This document shows positions 25,754 through 34,706 of a stretch of DNA of 64,000 bases, in pieces (position 1 is the first letter of the stretch; each line of letters starts with the position of its first letter). The stretch is taken from positions 10,312,152 to 10,376,151 of the forward strand of contig NZ_GG657754.1 of assembly GCF_000158915.1 (NCBI RefSeq), in the 5' to 3' direction. Under the pieces are notes generated by a model, which was not told the DNA's origin, searched no databases, and saw nothing but the letters and a program-made list of their open reading frames with translations. The translations under genes were made by a program, and so were the position numbers. Origin of the DNA: Streptomyces himastatinicus ATCC 53653 (GTDB taxonomy: Bacteria; Actinomycetota; Actinomycetes; Streptomycetales; Streptomycetaceae).

Positions 25754-25779
25754 CCGCTCGTACGAGTCGGTACGAGCGG
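25754..25779. repeat. 10-bp perfect inverted repeat upstream of the DUF4232 gene
   Basis: CCGCTCGTAC (25754-25763) and GTACGAGCGG (25770-25779) with a 6-base spacer, 34 bp before the lipoprotein start codon. It lies where a promoter operator or 5'-leader hairpin would be. The remaining DNA to 26017 holds no gene; the FHA-ABC gene promoter must lie there. Confidence 0.55.
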
Positions 25780-26017
25780 GCGTTTCTGAGCACCAAGATC
25801 GAACCGGCCGGTGAACCGTTCAGTCCAACCGCCCCCTAATACAGTCCTGTTACACGCACCGCCTCGGTGGCGCGGTACGCGGTACGGATTCCCGGATCCG
25901 TGTCATGACGCGCAACCTCCGCATGTCCCGAGCCCTCTTCCACAGCGGCCATGATCGACGTGCTGATGTGCCCCGGACCGGGCCGCACACCGGCTGACCG
26001 ACTCCACGAGGACAGAC

Positions 26018-28468
26018 GTGCCGGAACTTGTACTGCATGCCCATGGACGCACCTGGACCCTGGACGCGTCCCGGAGCTACACCATCGGGCGCGATCAGCA
26101 GGCCGACATCTCGTGCGTCGACCGCCGGGTTTCCCGGCGCCACCTCGTGATCCGTTGCGACGGCGGAACGTGGGTCATCGAAGATCTCGACAGTGCGAAT
26201 GGCACGTTCGCCGAAGGGCGCCGTATTCAGCGGATCGAGATCGGCCACGGTTCGATCGTCCGGCTGGGCGACGTCTCCACCGGCACGCGGCTGGACTTCA
26301 CCGGAGCGTCGGCGGCGGTGAGCGACGATCAGGCGCGTGCTGATGTTCGGCCGGCCGCGGGGCCGCCCCAGGGAGAGGCCCGGGACACCCACCGGCCCGA
26401 GGGACCCACAGCCGAGCCCCGTGGAGCCGCTGCGACCCTTTCCATCGACCGGGAACCCTCGGGCGTCCACCGATTCGTCCTGGGACAACGGCTGCGTATC
26501 GGTCGAGCGCAGGACAACGAACTCGTGGTGGAGGGCCCGTATGTCTCCCGCTACCACGCGGAGTTCCGGCCCCTGCCCGGTGGCCGCTTCGAAATCGTCG
26601 ACCTCGGCAGTCACAACGGCACCTATGTCAATGGGCAGCCCGTGGACCGCCGCCGGGTCATCGGCCCGCATGACATCGTCGGGGTCGGCCACTCCACTTT
26701 CCGTCTCGCCGGGGACCGGCTGGAGGAGTTCGTCGATACCGGGGAGGTCACCTTCACCGCCCGCGACCTGACAGTGACCGTCGGGGGCGGCAAGACCATC
26801 CTGGACGACGTTTCCTTCGGCGTCCCCGAGAAGTCGCTGGTCGCGGTGATCGGGCCGTCGGGTTCCGGGAAGTCCACCCTGCTGCGCGCCCTCACCGGCT
26901 ACCGGCCCGCGGACCGTGGCCAGGTGTTCTACGACCACCGTGATCTCTACGCCCAGTTCGCCGAGTTGCGCCACCGTATCGGCCTCGTCCCGCAGGACGA
27001 CATCCTGCACAAGGAGCTGACCGTCGACGTCGCTCTGAAGTATGCCGCCAGGCTCCGCTTTCCCGGTGACACCAAGGCGGCCGAGCGCAAGGCCCGTATC
27101 GACGAGGTGCTCCAGGAGCTCAAACTCGACGTTCACCGGGGCAAGAAGGTCGCCTCGCTCTCCGGCGGGCAGCGCAAACGGGTGTCCGTCGCCCTGGAAC
27201 TGCTGACCAAGCCCTCCCTGCTCTTCCTCGACGAGCCCACCTCCGGTCTGGACCCGGGCCTGGACCGTGATGTCATGAAGTTGCTGCGGGAGCTCGCCGA
27301 TGACGGCCGCACCGTGCTGGTGGTGACGCACTCGGTCGCCGAACTGGCCCTGTGCGACCGGGTGTTGGTGATGGCTCCCGGTGGCTCCGTGGCGTACTTC
27401 GGTGCCCCGGGCGAGGCCCTGGACTTCTTCGGTCACGAAAGCTGGGCCGATGTGTTCTCCGCCTTCGAGAACCATCGCGACGACGACTGGGGCGGGCGCT
27501 GGCTGGCGTCCCGGCAGTACGACCGGTGCGTCGCGGAGATCGACTCGGCCGAACCGCCGCAACAGCCGGGCGCGCCTGCGGCCCAGCCGGCCGCGCGAGC
27601 CCTGAAGCCCAAACCACAGGGCTGGATCGGTCAGTTGTGGACGCTGATGCGCCGCTATGTGTCGGTCATCGCCTCCGACAAGGGCTTCATGGCGCTGATG
27701 CTGCTGCTCCCGGCCGTGCTGGGCGGGGTGAGCTGTCTGATCCCGGCGCCATACGGACTCGCCCCACCACCGCCCGACAGCCGTTACCGCTACAACCAGG
27801 AGTCCGGAACCATTCTGCTGGTGTTGGTCGTCGGAATGTGCTTCTCCGGCGCGGCCAACTCCGTACGTGAATTGATCAAAGAACGGGTGATCTACGAACG
27901 CGAGAGGGCCACGGGGCTGTCCCGATCCGCGTATCTGATGTCGAAGGTGATCGTCCTCGGGCTGATCACCGCGATGCAGGGTGTCGTCATCTGCGTGATC
28001 GGGTTCTCCGTCCGTCAGCTGCCTGCCCAGGGGCTGCTCATGCCCACTGCGGTCGAGGTCTGCGTGGTCATCAGCGCGCTGGGCTTCACCACGATGATGT
28101 TCGGCCTGGTCATCTCCGCGCTGGTGAGGACAGCGGAAAAGACCATGCCGCTGCTCGTGATGTTCGCCGTCGTCCAGGTCGTCTTCACCGGGGTCCTCTT
28201 CAAGCTGTTCGCCTCTCCGGGCATCGAACAGATCGGCTGGCTGATGCCCGCCCGCTGGGCGGTCGCGGGCGCCGGGACGACGCTCGACCTCGCGCACACC
28301 ATGCCGCCCTGGGATCTCAACAAGCCGGACGATATCGACCCGCTGTGGGCCCACACCGTCACCCAGTGGGGCATCGACCTCGGTGTGCTCCTGGCGATCG
28401 GGCTGGTCTGCGGCTTCACGGTGGCCCGCCTGCTGCGCCGGCACGAACCCGAGGTCATGCGGGACTGA
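26018..28468 (+). CDS. FHA-FHA-ABC transporter: fused ATPase and ABC-2 type permease
   Basis: The 816-residue protein starts at GTG 26018. Residues about 1-90 form one FHA domain (YTIGRDQQADISCVDRRVSRRHLVI, NGTFAEGRRI) and about 150-235 a second (LRIGRAQDNELVVEGPYVSRYHAEF, NGTYVNGQPV); both keep the Arg, Ser and Asn residues used to bind phosphothreonine. The ABC ATPase follows at about 245-465 with Walker A IGPSGSGKSTLL, signature SLSGGQRKRVSVALE and Walker B LLFLDEPTSGLD. The C-terminal half has about six membrane helices of the ABC-2 type. It is an exporter or lipid-linked transporter controlled by Ser/Thr kinases. The architecture is known in actinobacteria; cargo unknown. Confidence 0.9.
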   Translation: MPELVLHAHGRTWTLDASRSYTIGRDQQADISCVDRRVSRRHLVIRCDGGTWVIEDLDSANGTFAEGRRIQRIEIGHGSIVRLGDVSTGTRLDFTGASAAVSDDQARADVRPAAGPPQGEARDTHRPEGPTAEPRGAAATLSIDREPSGVHRFVLGQRLRIGRAQDNELVVEGPYVSRYHAEFRPLPGGRFEIVDLGSHNGTYVNGQPVDRRRVIGPHDIVGVGHSTFRLAGDRLEEFVDTGEVTFTARDLTVTVGGGKTILDDVSFGVPEKSLVAVIGPSGSGKSTLLRALTGYRPADRGQVFYDHRDLYAQFAELRHRIGLVPQDDILHKELTVDVALKYAARLRFPGDTKAAERKARIDEVLQELKLDVHRGKKVASLSGGQRKRVSVALELLTKPSLLFLDEPTSGLDPGLDRDVMKLLRELADDGRTVLVVTHSVAELALCDRVLVMAPGGSVAYFGAPGEALDFFGHESWADVFSAFENHRDDDWGGRWLASRQYDRCVAEIDSAEPPQQPGAPAAQPAARALKPKPQGWIGQLWTLMRRYVSVIASDKGFMALMLLLPAVLGGVSCLIPAPYGLAPPPPDSRYRYNQESGTILLVLVVGMCFSGAANSVRELIKERVIYERERATGLSRSAYLMSKVIVLGLITAMQGVVICVIGFSVRQLPAQGLLMPTAVEVCVVISALGFTTMMFGLVISALVRTAEKTMPLLVMFAVVQVVFTGVLFKLFASPGIEQIGWLMPARWAVAGAGTTLDLAHTMPPWDLNKPDDIDPLWAHTVTQWGIDLGVLLAIGLVCGFTVARLLRRHEPEVMRD

Positions 28469-28490
28469 GAGGTCGCACGGTGAGCGGCGA

Positions 28491-29504
28491 TCACGCTCGG
28501 CCCGACACGGCCGAGCCCACCGCGTCGAGGGCCGCCACGAGTGCCCGTCCCGCGTGCGTCCAGGTCCACGCCCGCTGCTCGCGCGAGTACCGGCGGGGCA
28601 CGGTCTCGACCAGCATGATCAAATACAGGTAGCAGCGGTAGAGGTCAAGCCTCAGGCGTGCGGAATCGGTGAACTCCACGGCGCCGCCCGCCGCCGCGCA
28701 TCCGGTGAGGAAGGCTTCGTCCCGTTCGATGTCCCCGAACAGGGCGAGGGACACGAACTCGGCGACCGGGTCGCCCCAGAACATCCGCTCGCCGTCGATG
28801 ATCCCGCCGATGGTCCGCTCTCCCGGTGGGCCGTCGAGCAGCAGATTGCCCTGCCACAGGTCGAAGTGGACGAGCGCGGGACGGGTGACGTCATCCAGGA
28901 CGTCCGCGGCCGAGGCGAGCACCGTGCGCACGGTCGCCACGGGCCGGGGCAGCCGGGCGCCGTAGCGCTCGGCGTCGTCCAGGACGGCGTCGGTCATGTC
29001 CGTGAAGGCCCGCCGCCACGAGGAAGCGGGGAACTCGAACGGCCGGGAAGGGTAACCGAATCCAGGACCTGTCACCGTGTGCAGCCGGGCGACGAGGTAC
29101 CCCAACTCCTCGCGAAGTCCGGCCCGGTTGTCCGGAGCCAATCTCTCGTCGGTCTCGTGCCAGGGAGTTCCGGGACACTCGGCCATGATGAGACTCGATA
29201 CGAGCGGTGGCTCGGGGCCGAGCCCCGTGTGCACCACGTGCGGTACCGGTACGCCGGAGACCTCGGTCGCGGCGCGGTAGTAGACGCTCTCCCCGTACAG
29301 CAGATTGTGCTCGTACGTCAGCGTCGTTCCGCTGTTCCCGGGCGGCGGCAGCTTCACCACCCAGCGCCGCCCGTCGCGCAGCACCACCCTCGTCACCGCG
29401 TTGTACGTGCCTCCGGTCAGCGGCACGCACTCGACGACGTCGTCGGGCGTGACCGAGACCGCGGCCAACGCGTCGGCCATCGACGGATCCAGGGCCAGAC
29501 TCAT
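28491..29504 (-). CDS. APH-family phosphotransferase
   Basis: The 337-residue protein has the kinase-like fold of APH proteins: the nucleotide lobe with RWVVKLPPPGNS (ATP-binding lysine near 62), and the catalytic block LVHFDLWQGNLLLDGPPGERTIGGIIDGERMFWGDPVAE (about 228-266) in which HFD replaces the usual HGD and IDGE the metal Asp. ATG 29504 gives MSLALDPSMADALAAV; the frame continues upstream but those codons belong to a decayed transporter gene. It converges closely with the FHA-ABC gene (22 bp apart). Substrate unknown. Confidence 0.82.
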   Translation of the reverse strand: MSLALDPSMADALAAVSVTPDDVVECVPLTGGTYNAVTRVVLRDGRRWVVKLPPPGNSGTTLTYEHNLLYGESVYYRAATEVSGVPVPHVVHTGLGPEPPLVSSLIMAECPGTPWHETDERLAPDNRAGLREELGYLVARLHTVTGPGFGYPSRPFEFPASSWRRAFTDMTDAVLDDAERYGARLPRPVATVRTVLASAADVLDDVTRPALVHFDLWQGNLLLDGPPGERTIGGIIDGERMFWGDPVAEFVSLALFGDIERDEAFLTGCAAAGGAVEFTDSARLRLDLYRCYLYLIMLVETVPRRYSREQRAWTWTHAGRALVAALDAVGSAVSGRA

Positions 29505-29559
29505 GTGTACTCCGGCTTGCGCGTCGCCAAGGGGGTCTTGGACCAGTGGGGCCTCACGG

Positions 29560-29712
29560 TAATCGACCGATGCCGGCAGGGCGAAGACGGCGACCAGGAC
29601 GGACACGACGCACCAGGCCGTAGCCGACCAGCAGTGGCAGCCGGGCGCCGTAGCGGTCCGCGAGTACGCCGCCCCGGACGCTGGGCACCGGAGCGAGCTT
29701 CGTCGCCGTCAA
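29560..29712 (-). pseudogene. Remnant of an MFS transporter
   Basis: The minus strand reads VRGGVLADRYGARLPLLVGY followed by GLV, the loop 2-3 signature of MFS transporters (G-x-L-A-D-R-x-G-x-R). After a frameshift it continues as SVLVAVFALPAS, a membrane-like segment. Only about 50 codons survive, without start, further helices or stop. It adjoins the APH gene, whose open frame runs back into it. Confidence 0.5.
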
Positions 29713-29832
29713 CAACATCGAGGCGTCCCGGCTGGCGGTGAACCATCTGACCGGCCACCCGGCTGCTGCCCGCGCGGCTGGTCACCAGGGACTCCACCGC
29801 GCCTCCGGACCACACCGGCTGACGCCGAGGTT

Positions 29833-29845
29833 TGGTTGGACCAAT
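29833..29845. promoter_or_regulatory. FCD-regulator operator, copy 1
   Basis: TTGGTTGGACCAA fits the symmetric pattern TTGGTnnnACCAA typical of FadR/FCD-type GntR operators. It is 123 bp upstream of the regulator start at 29968. Two related sites (29881-29895, 30737-30749) flank the same regulator gene. Confidence 0.7.
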
Positions 29846-29880
29846 TCGCGGTCTGCCTCTTCGGGGCAGCGCAAGCGTAC

Positions 29881-29895
29881 ATTGGTACAACCAAT
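29881..29895. promoter_or_regulatory. FCD-regulator operator, copy 2
   Basis: ATTGGTACAACCAAT contains TTGGT-ACA-ACCAA, with arms identical to those of the site at 29833, and 73 bp before the regulator start. A site at this distance would autoregulate the gene. Confidence 0.7.
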
Positions 29896-29967
29896 ACACT
29901 GCTGCGTGCCCCAGCACGACTGGCTGGGCGCCGCGTCGAAGCCCGCCAGGGCGAGGAGGGGTCGGGC

Positions 29968-30672
29968 ATGGACTCGGAGACCGAGCTTCTGGTGAACCTG
30001 TTGACCCAGGCCACCATGGACGGGACCTCCGGGCGACTGCCTACGGAGCGTGAACTGGGGGCCAGCCTGGGGGTGAGCCGTGGCGCTCTGCGTGAGCGGC
30101 TGGCCACCCTTGAGGCGATGGGCATGGTGCGGCGCAGGCAGGGCAGCGGGACCTATGTCGAGGCGCCCGACCCGGCGTTCGCCCGGCTGTATTTCAGTCT
30201 GGCCGTGCGGTTCGGCCAGATCTCCACGGCCGAGCTGGAGCGGGCCAGGGAGATGCTGGAACTGGCGGTCGTCCGTAGTGCCGCGGAGCGTGCCACAGCC
30301 CAGGACGTCGGGGGACTGCGCGCCCAGATCGACGAGATGTACGCGGCATCATCGGCGAACGACGTCGAACGCGGCGACAACGCCGACTACGAGTTCCATC
30401 GCCTGCTCTACCGGATCGCCGACAACCCGGTGCTGGACCTGCTCACCGACGGCCTGTCGGCGGCGCTGCGCGGACTGCTGCACAATCGGCGCCGCACCGC
30501 CTGGGAGGCTGAGGACCTGAGGGTCGGCAGTACACCGCGTCGCCGGGAAACGGACGTGATCCACGAGGAGATCGCGGACGCGATCGCCGCGAGCGACCCT
30601 GACGCGGCGATGGTTGCCGTGAAGCGCCACTACGAAGTGTGGCGACGGGTCACCGGCGAGACCGCGGACTGA
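29968..30672 (+). CDS. GntR-family regulator with FCD ligand domain
   Basis: The 234-residue protein starts at ATG 29968 after a GAGGAGGG box; homology begins at this methionine. Residues 10-75 form the winged helix (GRLPTERELGASLGVSRGALRERLATLEAMGMVRRRQGSGTYVE). The C-terminal FCD domain (about 95-225) keeps the metal-ligand pattern: D in DADYEFHRLLYRIADNP (D and H) and later histidines in RRETDVIHEEIADAI and VKRHYEVWRR. Operator-like TTGGTnnnACCAA sites lie before its own gene and before the downstream sugar operon, so it probably represses both until a pathway sugar or phosphate binds. Confidence 0.88.
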   Translation: MDSETELLVNLLTQATMDGTSGRLPTERELGASLGVSRGALRERLATLEAMGMVRRRQGSGTYVEAPDPAFARLYFSLAVRFGQISTAELERAREMLELAVVRSAAERATAQDVGGLRAQIDEMYAASSANDVERGDNADYEFHRLLYRIADNPVLDLLTDGLSAALRGLLHNRRRTAWEAEDLRVGSTPRRRETDVIHEEIADAIAASDPDAAMVAVKRHYEVWRRVTGETAD

Positions 30673-30736
30673 CATCCTTCGCGCTCTGCGGAACTGAGAG
30701 TCGGTGCGGAGCTGCTGTGTGCGCCGGCCTCTGGAA

Positions 30737-30749
30737 TTTGTTGGACCAA
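30737..30749. promoter_or_regulatory. FCD-regulator operator, copy 3, before the tetrulose-type operon
   Basis: TTTGTTGGACCAA differs from the first copy by one base. It ends 4 bp before a perfect -35 box and 97 bp before the isomerase start codon, a position expected to block the operon promoter. Confidence 0.65.
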
Positions 30750-30753
30750 TTCG

Positions 30754-30783
30754 TTGACAGGTCTTCTTCGGGGTACCTACGTT
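30754..30783 (+). promoter_or_regulatory. Probable promoter of the sugar-phosphate operon
   Basis: TTGACA (30754-30759) and TACGTT (30778-30783) with an 18-bp spacer fit a housekeeping actinomycete promoter. Transcription would start near 30790, about 55 bp before the ATG at 30846, with the operator immediately upstream. Confidence 0.55.
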
Positions 30784-30845
30784 CGTTCCGTCGCTGACCG
30801 CCGCGGCACGTCCCATCCCGAGGACCCGTTCCGGAAGGACCTGTC

Positions 30846-31715
30846 ATGTCTGTCGTAGCGCCGACAGGGCGCACCATCGCCGAGCGCCTCGGTGTGTCCA
30901 CCGTCTGCTTCCGGCACCTTGAGCTGGCTCCCGCCCTGGAACGGATCGCCGAGCTCGGCGCGGGCGCCGTCGACCTCGTCGCGCTGCGCGGGCTGTGCGA
31001 ACACATCTGCCCCGACGGCGAAACCGGGAAGTTGCGGAGGGCCGCGGCCACGGTGCGGGCCAGCGGCCTGAAGCCGCTCGCGCTGAACGCGGACCCCCAG
31101 TCCTTCGACGAGCAGGACGCCGCCGTGGTCCTGAGCCGTACAGCAAGGCTGGCCGAGTTCTGCGCCACGGTCGGTGCACCTCTGCTCATCCTGCCCGGCG
31201 GTGCTTTCGAGGCCGGGGCCGAAAGCAGCAGTGCCGGTGACGTCACGACACGGCTCGCCCAGGTCGTCGAGGGCTCCCTCGAGGCGGCGACCGTCGCACA
31301 GCGATGCGGGGTGCGGGTCGCCGTCGAGGCACCGCACTACCTCCGGCTGGCCGCCACGCTCGACCTGGCCGACCGATTGGGCGCCCAACTGCCGCTGGTG
31401 TTCGACACCTCGCACGTCGCAGCAGGCGGCGTCGATCCGGCAGAGGCGTTCTCGCCACGCGCCCACCAGATAGCACATGTGCAGTTGCGCGACGCTGTAG
31501 CCGGTGACATACGGCGTGCGATCGGCCACGGCGGTATCGACTTCGCCCGGTTCTTCGACGCCGCGGAATCCTCCGGCTACCAAGGCCCGTACGTCCTGGA
31601 GCTGGAGACCCACAACAGCCCGTTCGCCAGCAAGGATGCCGAAGTGACGGCAGCCCGTACCGCGCTGCTGCACGCAGCCACCGGAAACGGGCACGGCGGC
31701 GAGGAGGACCAGTGA
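30846..31715 (+). CDS. Xylose isomerase-like TIM-barrel sugar (phosphate) isomerase/epimerase
   Basis: The 289-residue protein is an AP-endonuclease-2/xylose-isomerase-like TIM barrel (PF01261). Metal-ligand candidates appear in order: Glu in RVAVEAPHYLRLA (about 157), Asp and His in LPLVFDTSHVAAGG (about 185), His in IAHVQLRDAV (about 212) and the final Glu in YVLELETHN (about 258). It begins an operon with a DhaK-type kinase (4-bp overlap) and an RpiB-like isomerase. In mycobacteria a protein of this fold (LerI) interconverts L-erythrulose 1-phosphate and D-erythrulose 4-phosphate; the same role fits here. A free-sugar isomerase, as in apiose catabolism, is an alternative. Confidence 0.8.
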   Translation: MSVVAPTGRTIAERLGVSTVCFRHLELAPALERIAELGAGAVDLVALRGLCEHICPDGETGKLRRAAATVRASGLKPLALNADPQSFDEQDAAVVLSRTARLAEFCATVGAPLLILPGGAFEAGAESSSAGDVTTRLAQVVEGSLEAATVAQRCGVRVAVEAPHYLRLAATLDLADRLGAQLPLVFDTSHVAAGGVDPAEAFSPRAHQIAHVQLRDAVAGDIRRAIGHGGIDFARFFDAAESSGYQGPYVLELETHNSPFASKDAEVTAARTALLHAATGNGHGGEEDQ

Positions 31716-33460
31716 CCCGTCTGTTCAACGATCCGGCGACCTTTACCGAGGACATGCTCGCCGGATTCCTCGACGCCAACTCCGGCTACGTCGCCGGTGT
31801 GCCCGGTGGCGTGGTGCGTGCCCGGGAGACTCCACCGGGCAAAGTGGCCGTCGTCGTCGGAGGCGGCTCCGGGCACTACCCGGCCTTCTGCGGCGTCGTC
31901 GGCCGTGGCTTCGCCGACGGCGCTGTGGTCGGGAACATCTTCACCTCGCCCTCCGCGCAGGAGGCCTACACCGTGGCGAAGGCCGCCGCCGGTGATGCCG
32001 GGGTGCTGATCCTCTCCGGCAACTACGCGGGCGACGTCCTGAACTTCACCAGCGCCGCCCAGCGGCTGACCGCCGAAGGCACCGCGGCCCGGGTGCTGTT
32101 CGTCACCGACGATCTCGCCAGCGCGCCGGCCGCCGAGCTCGACCGCCGCCGCGGGGTCGCCGGGGACTTCGTGGTGTTCCGCGTGGCGGGCGCCGCGGCC
32201 GAGGCCGGTTACGACCTTGACGCGGTCGAGAAGGTGGCGCGCCGCGCCAACGACTGCACCCGCACCCTCGGTGTGGCTTTCTCCGGCTGCACCCTGCCAG
32301 GTGCACAGACGCCCCTCTTCACCGTCCCCGACCGGCGCATGGGCGTCGGGCTGGGGATCCACGGTGAACCGGGGGTGTCCGAGGCTGCCCTGCCGTCCGC
32401 TGCCGACCTGGCGGCCCAGCTCGTCGATGGTGTCCTCGCCGAACGGCCCGCCAACTGCGCGGGCCGGATCGCCGTGGTCCTCAATGGCCTCGGTGCCACC
32501 AAGTACGAGGAACTCTTCGTCCTGTGGGCCACGGTCTCGAAGCTGCTGGCCGAACGGGGTCTCACCGTCGTCGAACCGGAGGTGGGCGAGTTGGTGACCA
32601 GCCTCGACATGGCCGGTGTCTCCCTCACGGTGACGTTCCTCGACGAGGAGCTGGAATCGCTGTGGCGCGCACCGGCGGACACCCCGGCCTACCGCAAGGG
32701 GCTCGTCGGCCTTGCCCAGGAGGAAGGCGGGAGCCGACTGCGCTCTCAGGCAGTACAGGACGACGCGCCCGTCGAGGTCGCACAGGTCCCGCACGCGACG
32801 CCCGCATCCCGGCACGCTGCTGCCGCTGTCGTGGCCGCCCTGAACAGCATGCGGACCGCACTGACTCGCTCCGCGGAGGAGCTGGGACGCATCGACGCGG
32901 TCGCCGGCGACGGCGACCACGGCCGGGGCATGGTCAAGGGCGTGACCGCCGCCGTCGAGGCGGCCACGTCACGTGCCGAGCACGGAGCCGGCGTGGCCAC
33001 CGTGCTGACCGCCGCGGGCGATGCCTGGGCCGCGAAAGCCGGTGGCACCTCCGGCGCCCTGTGGGGTGCCGGACTGCGCGCGGCCGGGGAACGCCTGACC
33101 GACGTCGTGCCCACCATCACCGCACAGGATGTGTCCGACGCCGTTCGATGCGGGCTCGACACCATCGTCACCATCGGCAAGGCGGCCCTTGGCGACAAGA
33201 CCTTGCTGGACGCGGCCCTGCCGTTCGCCGATGTCCTGGAGGCCGCCATCGGCCGTGGCACGGACTTGCGGAGCGCGTGGAACGAGGCGGCGACAGCAGC
33301 CCACACCGCTGCCCTGGCCACCGCGGATCTCGTGCCGAAGACGGGACGGGCGCGCCCGCTGGCGGCCCGCAGCGTCGGCACACCCGACGCCGGTGCGGTG
33401 TCCTACGCCCTGTGCGTCCAATCAGTCCTTTCCACGCGTACGAAGGAGCAGGTGGGATGA
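31712..33460 (+). CDS. DhaK-DhaL fused kinase, erythrulose-kinase type
   Basis: The 582-residue protein fuses a DhaK domain (residues 1-330) to a DhaL domain (about 370-575). DhaK shows [21 protein letters not shown], where the His forms the hemiaminal with the substrate carbonyl; HYPAF replaces the HEP of true dihydroxyacetone kinases and resembles the actinobacterial L- and D-erythrulose kinases. [15 protein letters not shown] closes the domain. DhaL has the ATP/Mg loop [21 protein letters not shown], rather than PTS phosphate, is the expected donor because of the fusion. It overlaps both neighbours by 4 bp, so the three enzymes are translationally coupled. Substrate assigned by motif and context. 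Confidence 0.82.
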   Translation: MTRLFNDPATFTEDMLAGFLDANSGYVAGVPGGVVRARETPPGKVAVVVGGGSGHYPAFCGVVGRGFADGAVVGNIFTSPSAQEAYTVAKAAAGDAGVLILSGNYAGDVLNFTSAAQRLTAEGTAARVLFVTDDLASAPAAELDRRRGVAGDFVVFRVAGAAAEAGYDLDAVEKVARRANDCTRTLGVAFSGCTLPGAQTPLFTVPDRRMGVGLGIHGEPGVSEAALPSAADLAAQLVDGVLAERPANCAGRIAVVLNGLGATKYEELFVLWATVSKLLAERGLTVVEPEVGELVTSLDMAGVSLTVTFLDEELESLWRAPADTPAYRKGLVGLAQEEGGSRLRSQAVQDDAPVEVAQVPHATPASRHAAAAVVAALNSMRTALTRSAEELGRIDAVAGDGDHGRGMVKGVTAAVEAATSRAEHGAGVATVLTAAGDAWAAKAGGTSGALWGAGLRAAGERLTDVVPTITAQDVSDAVRCGLDTIVTIGKAALGDKTLLDAALPFADVLEAAIGRGTDLRSAWNEAATAAHTAALATADLVPKTGRARPLAARSVGTPDAGAVSYALCVQSVLSTRTKEQVG

Positions 33461-33933
33461 CCGGACAGCAGCAGCCACTGCGACTGATCGTCGGCTGTGA
33501 TGACGCGGGCCTGGAGTACAAGGAGGCTCTGAAGAGCGATCTGCTCGCTGACGGCCGGATCGCCGAGGTCGTCGACGTGGGGGTGAGCGTCGGGGATACC
33601 ACCGCGTATCCGCACGTGGCGGTCACCGCGGCCAGGCTGGTGGCCGAAGGGAAGGCGGAGCGGGCGCTCCTCGTCTGTGGCACCGGGCTCGGGATGGCCA
33701 TATCCGCGAACAAGGTGCCGGGTGTCCGGGCTGTGACCGCTCACGACAGCTTCTCCGTCGAGCGGGCCGTACTGTCCAATGACGCCCAGGTGCTGTGCTT
33801 CGGCCAACGGGTGGTGGGCTTGGAACTCGCTCGCCGTCTTGCCCGCGAGTGGCTCGACTACCGGTTCGACACCAGCTCGGCCTCCGCGGCCAAGGTCGCG
33901 GCAATCTGCGGATACGAGGAGCGCGGCGGTTGA
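33457..33933 (+). CDS. RpiB/LacAB-family sugar-phosphate isomerase, probably tetrose-phosphate specific
   Basis: The 158-residue protein has the RpiB fold: [20 protein letters not shown] at the N-terminus and [22 protein letters not shown] (residues about 68-89), whose cysteine is the catalytic base in RpiB. The usual Asp-His near residue 13 is Asp-Asp, a change that suggests a different substrate from ribose 5-phosphate. In erythritol/threitol pathways an RpiB homolog (EryI) turns D-erythrulose 4-phosphate into D-erythrose 4-phosphate, which fits the preceding isomerase and kinase. The start overlaps the kinase stop (ATGA). Confidence 0.82.
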   Translation: MTGQQQPLRLIVGCDDAGLEYKEALKSDLLADGRIAEVVDVGVSVGDTTAYPHVAVTAARLVAEGKAERALLVCGTGLGMAISANKVPGVRAVTAHDSFSVERAVLSNDAQVLCFGQRVVGLELARRLAREWLDYRFDTSSASAAKVAAICGYEERGG

Positions 33934-33959
33934 CGACGAGGCGGAGATGTCGCCCAGGT

Positions 33960-34637
33960 CTATGAGGGAGTGGCGTGCATGCCCATCTGTTCGACCGCCA
34001 AGGCCATGTGCGCGTGCAGGATCTGCTGGGCCGCCGCGGCGTCTCCGCGGGCGATCGCGTCGGCGATGGGCTCGTGAGCTGTTGCGGACATGGCCACGTC
34101 GCGGCGTTCGCCCGCGGCGCTCATGATCACCACGCGCATCGGCCCCTCGAGCTGCCGCCAGGTCTTGAGGAGCATCGAGTTGCCGGACAGCTCGCACAAC
34201 AGGAGGTGGAAGCCGAGATCGGCCTCGACCCTCGTGGCCAGATCCGCGCCTGACTCGAAGGCGTCCTGGAGCTTTTTCAGGGCCTTGCGCAGAGCCTCCG
34301 CCGCGTCCTTTCGACGCGGTGACGCGATGATCTGCGCTATCGCGAGTCCCTCCAGCGCTTCCCGGACCTGGAAGAGTTCCCGCGTCTCGGTCGGGGTCAG
34401 CTGGGAGACGCGCAGCATGCCGCGCGCGCCCGCGGTGACCAGCCCTTCCTGCTGAAGGTGGCGCAGGGCTTCGCGCACCGTGCCGCGGCTCACCGACAGG
34501 TGCTCGGCGATCTCCACTTCCCCGAGGTGGTCGCCGGGGCGGTACAGGCCGGTGGTGATGGCCGTCCGCAGTGCTACGAGCGCGCGCTCCCGGAGGGTTG
34601 TGGAGCGGGTGAGACTGGAGAGCGCCTGAACGGACAC
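33960..34637 (-). CDS. Second GntR-family regulator with FCD domain
   Basis: The 225-residue regulator is read from GTG 34637 because GAGGAGG lies 8 bp upstream; an in-frame ATG at 34670 would add 11 residues without such a box. The winged helix (residues about 12-70) reads RERALVALRTAITTGLYRPG, then LGEVEIAEHLSVSRGTVREALRHLQQEGLV. The FCD domain has ELFQVREALEGLAIAQII and GFHLLLCELSGNSML (Asp/His ligands), and ends AHMALAVEQMGMHATPS. It is divergent from the transporter-transketolase operon; two similar palindromes in the intergenic space are probable operators. A different palindrome from that of the first FCD regulator implies separate control. Confidence 0.86.
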   Translation of the reverse strand: MSVQALSSLTRSTTLRERALVALRTAITTGLYRPGDHLGEVEIAEHLSVSRGTVREALRHLQQEGLVTAGARGMLRVSQLTPTETRELFQVREALEGLAIAQIIASPRRKDAAEALRKALKKLQDAFESGADLATRVEADLGFHLLLCELSGNSMLLKTWRQLEGPMRVVIMSAAGERRDVAMSATAHEPIADAIARGDAAAAQQILHAHMALAVEQMGMHATPS

Positions 34638-34691
34638 CGTTGGATCCTCCTCAACTGCACGAGTGATCATAATAGCCCGAAATGCTGTCGT

Positions 34692-34706
34692 CTGTTGACA
34701 GTCGGC
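34692..34706. promoter_or_regulatory. Candidate operator of the second GntR regulator, copy 1
   Basis: CTGTTGACAGTCGGC shares 14 of 15 bases with the copy at 34826-34840. It is 55 bp upstream of the regulator GTG start, suited to autoregulation. Confidence 0.55.

Noticed and set aside
29505-29606. An N-terminal extension of the APH protein (MSVLVAVFALPASVDYR)
   Set aside because: These codons belong to a decayed MFS transporter; APH homology starts at the ATG at 29504.
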